From: SMWC01 sp045561055
Lineage (GTDB): Bacteria > Pseudomonadota > Gammaproteobacteria > Steroidobacterales > Rariloculaceae
Length of the DNA stretch: 64,000 bases
Assembly (NCBI GenBank): GCA_045561055.1
Contig: JBJKYL010000017.1
Span: 186,001-250,000, forward strand
Direction of reading: 5' to 3'
The notes under the pieces are model-generated. The model searched no databases and had not been told where the DNA came from. It was given only the letters and a program-made list of their open reading frames with translations. How positions within the stretch are numbered: the stretch's first letter is position 1; each line of letters begins with the position of its first letter. Both the position numbers and the translations under genes were made by a program. Below are positions 54,118-62,076 of the stretch, in pieces.

Positions 54118-54813
54118 GTGGTAACGGAGCTCAAAATCCAGCCAATCGTCCTGGTTGCCGCACTAGGAGTCATTTTTCTTTTCGGCGGGTTGAGGTCAAG
54201 TGACGCGCAGCTACCGCTTTTGACGGGAATAGATGAGGAAGTTTCTCCAGACGGGCTACATCGGGTTGATATTGCGGTAATGGATTCCGCATGGGTAATA
54301 CCGGATTTCGATCTCAGCGCCTATACCAGTTTATACTTTATGCCATCTGTCATTACTTTTCGACAGGATGCCATTCAACGAGCCGATGCATATAGCGCGT
54401 CGAGTAACGCTGTTTTTTTTATTAGCGACGCGGAACAGAATAGTCTTTCGAGGCTTTTCGGAGCGGCATTCTATGAGGAACTTCCTTCCGTTGAATACTA
54501 TGAATTGACAACTGAAGTGGGGCGGAACGTTCTCATGATTAGAGCGCTGCTTCTGGATGTTATATCTGGTGTGGAACCAATCGCGCCTGGTAGTGAGTCT
54601 AATGTGGTAGATACGATTTGGGAAGGCGCTCTTGTTCTTGAGCTTCGCGACTCCTTTAGTAATGACACCTTGGCACGGACATCTGAAATCGTTCGCGCAG
54701 AGGGGCCAGTTGATATAGACGAGATATGGATACGGACGGAACAGGAAGTCGAGCGATGGTCAAAGATACTCTATAGTCGCTTAGAAGAACTACGCGAGCT
54801 TAGCCATCATTAA
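54118..54813 (+). CDS. Secreted protein, possibly DUF3313-like
   Basis: A 231-residue protein with an N-terminal signal or anchor (IVLVAALGVIFLFGGLRSSDAQ) and a mature part with the pattern of DUF3313-type envelope proteins: AWVIPDFDLSAYTSLYFMPS, a middle helix FGAAFYEEL, VGRNVLMIRALLLDVISGVEP and EGALVLELRDSFSNDTLAR. The family match is by impression only. The start is a GTG. It follows the fusion gene by 49 bases and may be in its operon. Confidence 0.55.
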   Translation: MVTELKIQPIVLVAALGVIFLFGGLRSSDAQLPLLTGIDEEVSPDGLHRVDIAVMDSAWVIPDFDLSAYTSLYFMPSVITFRQDAIQRADAYSASSNAVFFISDAEQNSLSRLFGAAFYEELPSVEYYELTTEVGRNVLMIRALLLDVISGVEPIAPGSESNVVDTIWEGALVLELRDSFSNDTLARTSEIVRAEGPVDIDEIWIRTEQEVERWSKILYSRLEELRELSHH

Positions 54814-54939
54814 CCTGTCTGAACGCTGATAGAAAAAAATGTTTATTTGAATGAAGCAGGTAGCTACAGTGTTGTAGTTCTTTGAAAACCAAGCACTACA
54901 CGCTAAGCTTTAACGTGAGTACGAAGCGAGGAATCATTC

Positions 54940-56622
54940 ATGCAATCAGTCATGATCGTTATTCTTGGGCTCGCCGGCATGATGTTCGGTTGGTTTATTT
55001 ATTCAAGGTTTATCGCTGAGCGAATCTATAAGCTGGATCCGAGCTTTGTTACGCCGGCACACGAGCTGAATGACGGCATCGATTTCGTGCCTACGAATCG
55101 TTTTATTTTATGGGGACATCATTTCACCTCGGTCGCAGGAGCTGCGCCGATAGTTGGTCCGGCTATCGCTGTTTATTGGGGCTGGGTTCCGGCCGTGTTG
55201 TGGGTCACTATCGGGACGGTATTTTTTGCCGGCGTGCATGATTTTGGTGCGATTTGGGCGAGCGTTCGAAATAAAGGCAGGTCTATTGGGGCACTGTCTG
55301 AGGATGTCATTGGTAGTCGAACCCGCGCATTATTTATGGTAGTCATTTTCCTAGTTTTGTTAATGGTTAATGCTGTTTTTGGTGTTGTTATAGCGGGTCT
55401 ATTTGTGGGTACTCCAAACGCAGTGTTTCCCGCCTGGTCTGCGATTGTAGTGGCATTAATCATCGGCCAATTGATTCATCGCAACTTTAATTTGACTGTG
55501 TTGTCTATACTTGGGGTTATAGCACTGTACGTTTCGATATTCATTGGTAGTCAATTGCCTATCGAGCTTCCTGATCAAATGTTCGGGCTTGCCGCAAATG
55601 GTAGCTGGATTGTGCTTCTGTTTATTTATGCGGCTATCGCCTCTATGTTGCCGGTATGGGTACTGTTGCAGCCTCGGGATTTCATCAATGGTATGCAATT
55701 GTTTGTAGGGCTGTTCCTCTTATATGGCGCTGTTCTGTTATCGTTGCCCGATATCTCAGCACCAGCATTTAATAGTTCAGTTACGATCGATTCGCCGTCT
55801 CTCGTGCCACTGTTATTCGTGACGATCGCCTGCGGCGCCGTATCCGGGTTTCATGGCATCGTTTCCTCTGGTACAACCTCTAAGCAAATAGATAAAGAAA
55901 CGGATTCGCGATTCGTCGGCTATCTAGGGGCTATCGGTGAAGGTTCACTGGCCCTGATTACTATCGTTGCCGTGAGTGGAGTAGGCCTAGCGGCTACGCC
56001 GGAGCTTTGGCATGAAATTTACGATCAGTATGGCGAAGCTGGTGCCGAGACTTTTGTTCAAGGGGGTGCACAACTTATTAGCAATGGGTGGGGCGTGCCG
56101 TTAGGCATTTCTACAACCCTACTGGCTACAATGGTTGTGCTGTTTGCTGGGACCACTATGGATACCGGCGTACGTCTGCAACGTTACATTATCCAGGAAT
56201 GGGGCGAGATCTATAATATACCTGCTCTAAAAAGCAGTATTCTGACCACATTGATAGCCGTTACATGCTGTTTGACCTTGGCGTTTGGTGCCGGAGGTGC
56301 AGCGGGTTCGGGTGGCTTAACGATATGGCCACTATTCGGTTCAACAAATCAGATTCTCGCCGGACTCACCCTATTGGTTATCTCTGTGATGCTAATTAAG
56401 CTTGGTCGACCAGCTCGTTACACTTTGATTCCAATGGTATTCGTGCTCGTGACATCCGCTTGGGCCGCAGTCTTGAAACTTATCGAGTGGTTTCAGGCGG
56501 GTAACTGGTTGTTAGTGAGCATTGATTTGATTGTGCTGATTACGAGCGTAATGGTGATACTAGAGGCCATTTCAGTTATTTCGCGTTATAAACGGGTTAG
56601 TCCCAGTCCCTCGGGAGATTAA
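54940..56622 (+). CDS. CstA family carbon-starvation transporter
   Basis: A 560-residue inner-membrane carrier with about fourteen helices. Family landmarks are NRFILWGHHFTSVAGAAPIVGPAIAVYWG (in parts), GTVFFAGVHDFGAIWAS, ACGAVSGFHGIVSSGTTSKQ and PLFGSTNQILAGLTLLVISV. CstA relatives import pyruvate or peptides when carbon is short. The length is shorter than E. coli CstA (701) and close to the shorter branch. It starts the longest operon of the region, with five bases to the next gene. CTACA-GTGT-TGTAG (about 54867) in the leader is a small inverted repeat without a known role. Confidence 0.93.
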   Translation: MQSVMIVILGLAGMMFGWFIYSRFIAERIYKLDPSFVTPAHELNDGIDFVPTNRFILWGHHFTSVAGAAPIVGPAIAVYWGWVPAVLWVTIGTVFFAGVHDFGAIWASVRNKGRSIGALSEDVIGSRTRALFMVVIFLVLLMVNAVFGVVIAGLFVGTPNAVFPAWSAIVVALIIGQLIHRNFNLTVLSILGVIALYVSIFIGSQLPIELPDQMFGLAANGSWIVLLFIYAAIASMLPVWVLLQPRDFINGMQLFVGLFLLYGAVLLSLPDISAPAFNSSVTIDSPSLVPLLFVTIACGAVSGFHGIVSSGTTSKQIDKETDSRFVGYLGAIGEGSLALITIVAVSGVGLAATPELWHEIYDQYGEAGAETFVQGGAQLISNGWGVPLGISTTLLATMVVLFAGTTMDTGVRLQRYIIQEWGEIYNIPALKSSILTTLIAVTCCLTLAFGAGGAAGSGGLTIWPLFGSTNQILAGLTLLVISVMLIKLGRPARYTLIPMVFVLVTSAWAAVLKLIEWFQAGNWLLVSIDLIVLITSVMVILEAISVISRYKRVSPSPSGD

Positions 56623-56627
56623 GAGAA

Positions 56628-57323
56628 ATGATTAAAAAACAAAATTGTCTTCGGACGAGATTGTCGCTTCCCGTGGTGTTGTTAGTAGGGCCGTTAACAG
56701 CTTTTTCCCAGCCTAACCTCGAAGGCGTATGGCAAATCGATCCGACCTTATTTAGGCAATACTCCGAAATTAGATATACGGAAGAAGGACAACGGCGTAT
56801 GGATGCTTTTGATATCCATGAAGAAGATCTGAGTCTGCAATGCGTCCCTTCGGGCTTAGGTCGCGCTTGGGATGAGCCGGATACAACTGTAGAAATTCAG
56901 CAATATGAGGATCAGATAATTATCCGTTATGAAATGTACGATCTCGTACGGACGATAGAGTTAAACCGTAACGGGCACCCGTTAGAACCAGAACCTAGCA
57001 CTATAAATATCGACGGTATCGCGATGCCGACGATGGGCCATTCGATCGGCTGGTATGAGGATGATGTCTTGGTGATCGAAACGGTAGCCTATTCATCGGG
57101 CAATATTACTACCTTGCTTCGCTATCCATTGCAGTCTGAGGCTCTGCGAAGCATAGAACGAATTACCCGGGATGAGGAAGATCGACTGGTAGTGGATATT
57201 AGCTACGTGGATCCAATCATGTTCGCGATTCCATTATTGTCAAAAAATCGCTACTTGCGATCTCAGTATGGTATCACTGTCTACGGCTGTACCCCGGAGA
57301 ATGCCAGTTATGAAATTCAGTAG
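56628..57323 (+). CDS. Secreted DUF6152-partner family protein (copy 4)
   Basis: A 231-residue protein with a signal peptide (SLPVVLLVGPLTAFSQ) and the family pattern: NLEGVWQIDPTLF, EEGQRRMDAFD, LQCVPSGLGRAW, DLVRTIELNRNG, MGHSIGWYEDDVLVIETVA, LRSIERITRDE and DPIMFAIP, ending YGCTPENASYEIQ. The E/D-D change in WYEDDVLVIET is conservative. It begins five bases after cstA and overlaps the following DUF6152 gene by 14 bases. Here the partner comes first and DUF6152 second, the reverse of copies 1 and 2. Confidence 0.82.
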   Translation: MIKKQNCLRTRLSLPVVLLVGPLTAFSQPNLEGVWQIDPTLFRQYSEIRYTEEGQRRMDAFDIHEEDLSLQCVPSGLGRAWDEPDTTVEIQQYEDQIIIRYEMYDLVRTIELNRNGHPLEPEPSTINIDGIAMPTMGHSIGWYEDDVLVIETVAYSSGNITTLLRYPLQSEALRSIERITRDEEDRLVVDISYVDPIMFAIPLLSKNRYLRSQYGITVYGCTPENASYEIQ

Positions 57324-57744
57324 TCCTTTAATAATTTCGCTACGAATAAAGATGCTATGCGCACCGCTATTTTTTCTGTCATTAATCGCAAACGCACACC
57401 ATTCTACTTCCTTTAATTACTCTGAAGAGACCGTTACGCTTGATGGGACGATCACGAATTTGAAATGGATTAATCCCCACTCTTCTATGGTGTTTAGGGT
57501 GTTACAAGAGGATGGCACGGTCGATGAGTATTTGGTGGAGTTTCTCGCGAAAATCGCGTTAGAGCGGGGTGGGTTTGATTTCGATGTTTTGCAGAATGGA
57601 ATGTTGGTCAACCTAACTGGGCGTATTGGTTTTAGGGATGGTTTCCTTCGGTTTCAGCGGGCCATTCTTGCCAATGGTCGAGTCGTTACGGAGAGATCCC
57701 CTTTAGCTATCGGGGATGATGAGGTCGAAACGAGTACTCGTTAA
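57310..57744 (+). CDS. Secreted DUF6152 family protein (copy 5)
   Basis: From the ATG at 57310, with GGAG ten bases before it, the protein has 144 residues: a signal peptide ending LSLIANA, then HHSTSFNYSEETVTLDG, TNLKWINPHSSMVF, VDEYLVEFLAK, NGMLVNLTGRIGFRDG and AILANGRVV. An ATG at 57301 is in frame but has its GGAG only one base away. The gene overlaps the partner gene, so they are coupled. Confidence 0.85.
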   Translation: MKFSSPLIISLRIKMLCAPLFFLSLIANAHHSTSFNYSEETVTLDGTITNLKWINPHSSMVFRVLQEDGTVDEYLVEFLAKIALERGGFDFDVLQNGMLVNLTGRIGFRDGFLRFQRAILANGRVVTERSPLAIGDDEVETSTR

Positions 57745-57791
57745 ATGAAGACTTTCGGTTAATACTCAGAGATATTTCTAGGGCTAATCAT

Positions 57792-58307
57792 ATGAAGGGC
57801 AATCAACGCATTTTTTACCTAATAGTAATTGCGACGATAATCGTTTCAGGAAAACTATTTGCGGCCGATCCTGCTGAAATTGCACAGGTAAACGCGATCG
57901 TCATTGCATGTGAACGACTAGAACACGATTACGCGATCTACCGAGATCGCGGTGATGCAGAGGCATTCGCCAATATTTTTACCGAAGATGGAGAATGGGG
58001 GCGGCCTACTACCATACTCAAAGGTCGTAATGCGATTCGTGACTACGTCGCCGCGTCTGCTGATCATCCACCAGAGGCGCATATGCAGTTCACGACTACG
58101 GTTCAGATTACTCCCGTCGACGAAACGACAGCCACCGGCATAAGCTATGCTATCGTGTTGGAAGCGCCAATAGCGGAGGACGGTTTACCCGTGACTATCT
58201 CTGCTTTTCAGGTCGCGTCCGAATCTCGTAGTCTTTATAAATTAACCGATGACGGCTGGAAGATTGCTACACGAGAATACACAACAATGTTTGTAGATCC
58301 GGAATAG
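57792..58307 (+). CDS. Secreted NTF2/SnoaL-like protein A
   Basis: A 171-residue protein with a signal peptide (IVIATIIVSGKLFA) followed by an NTF2-like cone fold of the SnoaL type: VIACERLEHDYAIYRDRGDAEAFANIFTED (in parts), LKGRNAIRDYV, AHMQFTTTVQITPVDE and DDGWKIATREYTTMF. Such folds form small-molecule pockets and include isomerases, hydratases and binding proteins. It is the first of two tandem paralogs; a duplication is evident from the shared ACERL, DYAI, FANIFTEDGE and TPVDE blocks. Confidence 0.85.
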   Translation: MKGNQRIFYLIVIATIIVSGKLFAADPAEIAQVNAIVIACERLEHDYAIYRDRGDAEAFANIFTEDGEWGRPTTILKGRNAIRDYVAASADHPPEAHMQFTTTVQITPVDETTATGISYAIVLEAPIAEDGLPVTISAFQVASESRSLYKLTDDGWKIATREYTTMFVDPE

Positions 58308-58314
58308 AGACGAA

Positions 58315-58833
58315 ATGGTGAGATATCTGTTACTCGCCCTGGCTGGTGCCTTCATTTATTTACCGATGTCCCCAGTGATATACGCTCTGGTAGATGAAGA
58401 AACAGCGACGTCTATCACTATCGCTTGCGAACGGTTACTTGCGGATTACGCTATATTTAGAGATCACCTTGATGCCGAAGGTTTCGCTAATATTTTTACC
58501 GAAGATGGGGAGCTGATACTTGGGTCGGGTTCGCATATAGGTCGAGAGGCGATTCGGCAGAATATATTGAGCCGTCCAACTCCAGCCATAGCTCATATGA
58601 TTCTAATGACTACGATAAAGGTAACGCCTGTTGATGAGAGTAACGCGAATGGTGTCAGCTACGCCTTTGTCCTTAATGGTGATAGGCCGGTGACTAAAGG
58701 TGATGCACCCATTCAGATGAATGGAATCACATCGGCTGTTGAATATCACACTAAGTTCGTTTTGACCAAAGATGGTTGGAAAATTTCTCGTCTAGAACTT
58801 AAATCGATTTTCAGAGGGCCTGGGATCGCCTGA
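58315..58833 (+). CDS. Secreted NTF2/SnoaL-like protein B
   Basis: A 172-residue paralog of the preceding protein, seven bases downstream. A signal peptide (LLLALAGAFIYLPMSPVIYA) precedes IACERLLADYAIFRDHLDAEG, FANIFTEDGELILGSG, IGREAIRQNIL, AHMILMTTIKVTPVDE and KDGWKISRLELKSIF. The differing middle sections suggest different ligands. With an acyl-CoA synthetase gene ten bases further on, it may act before activation of an organic acid; this is inference from position. Confidence 0.85.
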   Translation: MVRYLLLALAGAFIYLPMSPVIYALVDEETATSITIACERLLADYAIFRDHLDAEGFANIFTEDGELILGSGSHIGREAIRQNILSRPTPAIAHMILMTTIKVTPVDESNANGVSYAFVLNGDRPVTKGDAPIQMNGITSAVEYHTKFVLTKDGWKISRLELKSIFRGPGIA

Positions 58834-58843
58834 GCTCCCTTTG

Positions 58844-60475
58844 ATGTCCGACCCTTGCAAGTACGATCTAGATCTCGTCCAGAACGAAGCTAACTACGTT
58901 CCCCTTTCGCCACTTAGCTTTGGCAGGCGGACTGCAGAGGCATTTCCGGATCATATTGCCGTAGTTCACGGTGAAATCAGATATAAGTGGAGCGAAACGA
59001 TCACGCGATGCCGACGTCTTGCAGGCGCACTAAGCGCTCGCGGAATTGGGTATGGGGATACCGTTGCTGTAATGGCCCCGAACGTGCCGGCTCTTTTCGA
59101 AGCGCATTTTGGTGTGCCGCTTTGCGGTGCCGTTTTAAACGCGCTTAATATTCGTCTAGATTCGGAAACAATCGGTTTCATTCTTGGGCATGCTGAGGCC
59201 AAGGTCTTGATAACTGACCGAGAGTTCTCGCCCGTGATTAATAAGGCGCTTGCGACCTTAAAAAATAGGCCGCTAGTAATAGATATTGATGATCCACAGG
59301 CAAAGTCTGGAGAATTGATTGGGGAATTGACCTATGAACAATTCCTAGACGAAGGTAATCCGGAACATTCCTGGAATTTGCCAAAAGATGAATGGGACGC
59401 GATCTCGCTTAACTACACTTCGGGAACTACCGGAAATCCTAAAGGGGTCGTGTATCACCACCGAGGCGCTTATATGAACGCCATCGGTAACATTCTGGCT
59501 TGGGGGATGCCTCATCGGCCGGTCTATTTGTGGACCCTTCCGATGTTTCACTGCAACGGTTGGTGTTTCCCATGGTCTATTACGGCGATGGCTGGAACAC
59601 ACGTGTGTCTGCGACACGTAGACACACGCGCCGTTTTTGACGCCATTCGAAAATATGGTGTTACGCATCTGTGTGGAGCCCCTATCGTGATGAATATGTT
59701 GTTGAATTCACCCCAGGCTGAGGGGTTCGAATTGCCACACCGAATTCAGATGATGACAGCTGGCGCGGCTCCACCTGCTGCAATCTTGGAAGGGATGGAA
59801 AAACTAGGGTTTGATGTGACTCATACCTATGGTCTAACCGAGGTTTACGGTCCAGCTACGGTTTGTGATTGGCACCCCGAATGGAATGAGTACACGGCGT
59901 CGAAACAGGCCTCACTGAAAGCGCGGCAAGGCGTGAAATATCAGGTGCAAGAAGATTTTTTCGTTGCCAATCCCGATACCCTAATACCGGTTCCTGCTGA
60001 TGGAGAAACAATGGGCGAGCTTATGTTTCGTGGCAATGTTGTTATGAAAGGGTATCTTAAGAATCCAACGGCGACCGACGAAGCGTTTTCGGGAGGGGTG
60101 TTTCGGACTGGTGATCTTGGGGTGACCCATCCGGACGGCTACATCGAAATTCGAGATCGATCTAAAGATATTATCATTTCGGGTGGCGAGAATATCTCAT
60201 CCATTGAAGTCGAGGGGGTACTTTTTCGACATCCGCATATTATGGAGGCAGCCGTGGTTGCGCGACCAGATCAAAAGTGGGGCGAGACGCCGTGCGCGTT
60301 TGTTACCGTGAAGTCTGGGGAAACAGTTAGCGAATCTGAGGTGATTGATTATTGTCGTGATAATCTCGCCCATTTTAAGTGCCCTAAGAGCGTTGTGTTT
60401 ACAGATCTACCCAAAACCTCTACCGGAAAAATACAGAAATTTATTTTGAGAAAACAGGCCGAAGAACTTCCATAG
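58844..60475 (+). CDS. Acyl-CoA synthetase (AMP-forming)
   Basis: This ligase activates a carboxylic acid to its CoA thioester through an acyl-adenylate. From the ATG at 58844 it has 543 residues: the P-loop motif NYTSGTTGNPKGVVYHHRG, YGLTEVYGPATVCDW, FRTGDLGVTHPDGYIEIRDR, KDIIISGGENISSIE and the catalytic Lys in PKTSTGKIQKF. The start NYVPLSPLSFGRRTAEAFPD and the downstream blocks match the branch that includes plant benzoate/acyl-activating enzymes and bacterial medium-chain ligases. The acid is unknown. It is part of the operon with cstA and the NTF2-like genes. Confidence 0.94.
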   Translation: MSDPCKYDLDLVQNEANYVPLSPLSFGRRTAEAFPDHIAVVHGEIRYKWSETITRCRRLAGALSARGIGYGDTVAVMAPNVPALFEAHFGVPLCGAVLNALNIRLDSETIGFILGHAEAKVLITDREFSPVINKALATLKNRPLVIDIDDPQAKSGELIGELTYEQFLDEGNPEHSWNLPKDEWDAISLNYTSGTTGNPKGVVYHHRGAYMNAIGNILAWGMPHRPVYLWTLPMFHCNGWCFPWSITAMAGTHVCLRHVDTRAVFDAIRKYGVTHLCGAPIVMNMLLNSPQAEGFELPHRIQMMTAGAAPPAAILEGMEKLGFDVTHTYGLTEVYGPATVCDWHPEWNEYTASKQASLKARQGVKYQVQEDFFVANPDTLIPVPADGETMGELMFRGNVVMKGYLKNPTATDEAFSGGVFRTGDLGVTHPDGYIEIRDRSKDIIISGGENISSIEVEGVLFRHPHIMEAAVVARPDQKWGETPCAFVTVKSGETVSESEVIDYCRDNLAHFKCPKSVVFTDLPKTSTGKIQKFILRKQAEELP

Positions 60476-60574
60476 TCCAATGATATTCATATTTCGCTCG
60501 GATACTGAAACATTTTCTTGCCGCGATAATGGATTCTGGAGTAGCATTTCTCGATCGAGATGGGGATAAAAAAA

Positions 60575-61237
60575 ATGAAACTCATTAAAAAAATCGCTGT
60601 GTTAAGCATCACAAGCGCGTTGACTTGGTTGATGCCGGTTTCTAGTTACGCTCAAGCGGATTTTGAGGGCATATGGAATCCGTCTCATCCTCCTCGTATG
60701 GGGCAGCCCGTGCCATCTGATGTTAGGTTGACCGTCGAAGGGCAGGCAGAATTCGATGCGTTTAGCCCAGATAAGGATCCTACGTTACGGTGCGTGATGC
60801 CGGGTATCCCTTTGGGTCTTGTCGATCCGTACCCAATCGAAATCGTTCATCAAGACCATCAGGTTTTATTTCTTTATGAGCATTTTCATATGGTCCGGCG
60901 TATTTTTACGGATGGGCGGGAAGTGCCCGATCATTGGTTGCCCTCGTTTATGGGTTACTCGACAGGTCAGTGGGATGGCGACACGCTTGTTATCCGGACA
61001 ACGCACATGTCACCCGATAATTATACCTGGACCGCTGGGTTTCCATTTTCCGGTGATCCGGAAGCTTACGTTATTGAGCGTTACAGGCGTGATGGTGAAG
61101 AATTGAGTTTTAGGGGCGAGGTGCATGATCCACGTTATTACGAGGAACCGTATGTGGTAAATGGCCATTGGGACTTTGCGCCAGAAGGGGAGATTTGGGA
61201 GTATGAATGCATTCCTGAATTTGGTGGCATACAGTAA
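60575..61237 (+). CDS. Secreted DUF6152-partner family protein (copy 5)
   Basis: From the ATG at 60575 (GGGG nine bases before it) the protein has 220 residues: a signal peptide (IAVLSITSALTWLMPVSSYAQ), DFEGIWNPSHPP, LTVEGQAEFDAF, LRCVMPGIPLGL, HMVRRIFTDGREVPD, FMGYSTGQWDGDTLVIRTT, YVIERYRRDGEEL and DPRYYEEPYVV, ending IWEYECIPEF. All the marks shared by the family are present in order. An ATG at 60560 is in frame but has no spaced ribosome site. A DUF6152 gene follows by 14 bases. Confidence 0.83.
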   Translation: MKLIKKIAVLSITSALTWLMPVSSYAQADFEGIWNPSHPPRMGQPVPSDVRLTVEGQAEFDAFSPDKDPTLRCVMPGIPLGLVDPYPIEIVHQDHQVLFLYEHFHMVRRIFTDGREVPDHWLPSFMGYSTGQWDGDTLVIRTTHMSPDNYTWTAGFPFSGDPEAYVIERYRRDGEELSFRGEVHDPRYYEEPYVVNGHWDFAPEGEIWEYECIPEFGGIQ

Positions 61238-61251
61238 CGTTGGGTAGAAAA

Positions 61252-61674
61252 ATGAAAAGAACACCTAGATTGGTATTTGTATCGATTGGCCTGACACTAT
61301 TCATTGGTTTTCCCGTCACGGCTCATCACAACGGGGGAACGTATTTCGACATGGGTGTAGATATTGAACATAAAGTAGCAACGGTTGTTGGCTATGATCT
61401 TGTAAACCCTCATGGTCGTCTCGTTTATGTGTTCGCTGACGGAAATGGCAACGAAGTAGAGTGGATTGGAGAGCTTCCAAGTGCTAACAACGCCCGTCGT
61501 CGTGGTTTGAACGCGGATTTGTTTAAGCCGGGCGATCAACTATCGTCGGTTACGGGAAACCCGAGCCGGAGTGGGGCAAATTTCATGCGGTTATCCCGCG
61601 TAGTGTTTGCTAATGGCGATATTGCTCAAATAAGCGGGCGCAATGCGGGAGTCCATAGAGCTGAATCGCAGTAA
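61252..61674 (+). CDS. Secreted DUF6152 family protein (copy 6)
   Basis: A 140-residue protein with a signal peptide (FVSIGLTLFIGFPVTA) and the mature start HHNGGTYFDMGVDIEHK, then GYDLVNPHGRLVYVF, VEWIGELPSANNARRRG, FKPGDQLSSVTGNPSRSGAN and VVFANGDIAQISG. The Asn-Pro-His core is conserved even though the preceding Trp is replaced by Leu-Val. It ends the array; a 400-base gap follows. Confidence 0.84.
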   Translation: MKRTPRLVFVSIGLTLFIGFPVTAHHNGGTYFDMGVDIEHKVATVVGYDLVNPHGRLVYVFADGNGNEVEWIGELPSANNARRRGLNADLFKPGDQLSSVTGNPSRSGANFMRLSRVVFANGDIAQISGRNAGVHRAESQ

Positions 61675-62076
61675 CAAAAAACAATTAACTACCCCCGAAC
61701 TCATTGCTCAATGTATAACTTTATGTATATATAATAAGATTTTGTTATTAAAAGAAAAAATATTTGTTTATCAGCGCACCGTTTGATAATAATGATTGAG
61801 TGTTGAGAAAATTGTGCTGCGCACTATATCAATTGATTTCAAAAAAACCGGAACCTTACACAAAACGGTTTTTATCATACTTAGTAACTATTGCGTTCCG
61901 CATTCAACCCTCGCTCTCTGAAACAGCCACTAAAAAGCCCCTGAGTCCTTAATCGGCTCGTGGAGTAGACGGTTAGTTTTTTACGGCGTAATCTCATAGC
62001 TAGTGGGGGTTCGCTGGCGTGTTTGATTTGTCCAGCGATTGTCTCGCGCCGCATTAGTCAATAAAGGGGTATCGCT
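61675..62076. other. Non-coding AT-rich gap with a symmetric hairpin
   Basis: This gap lies between the last DUF6152 gene and the molybdoenzyme gene and has no credible coding frame. AAAAACCG (61843-61850) and CGGTTTTT (61866-61873) form a perfect eight-base-pair stem with a 15-base loop; the T-run on each strand fits a two-way terminator, probably ending the array transcript. A TATAAT occurs at 61730-61735 without a well-placed -35. GTGC-TGC-GCAC is a second, very small hairpin near 61816. Confidence 0.5.
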
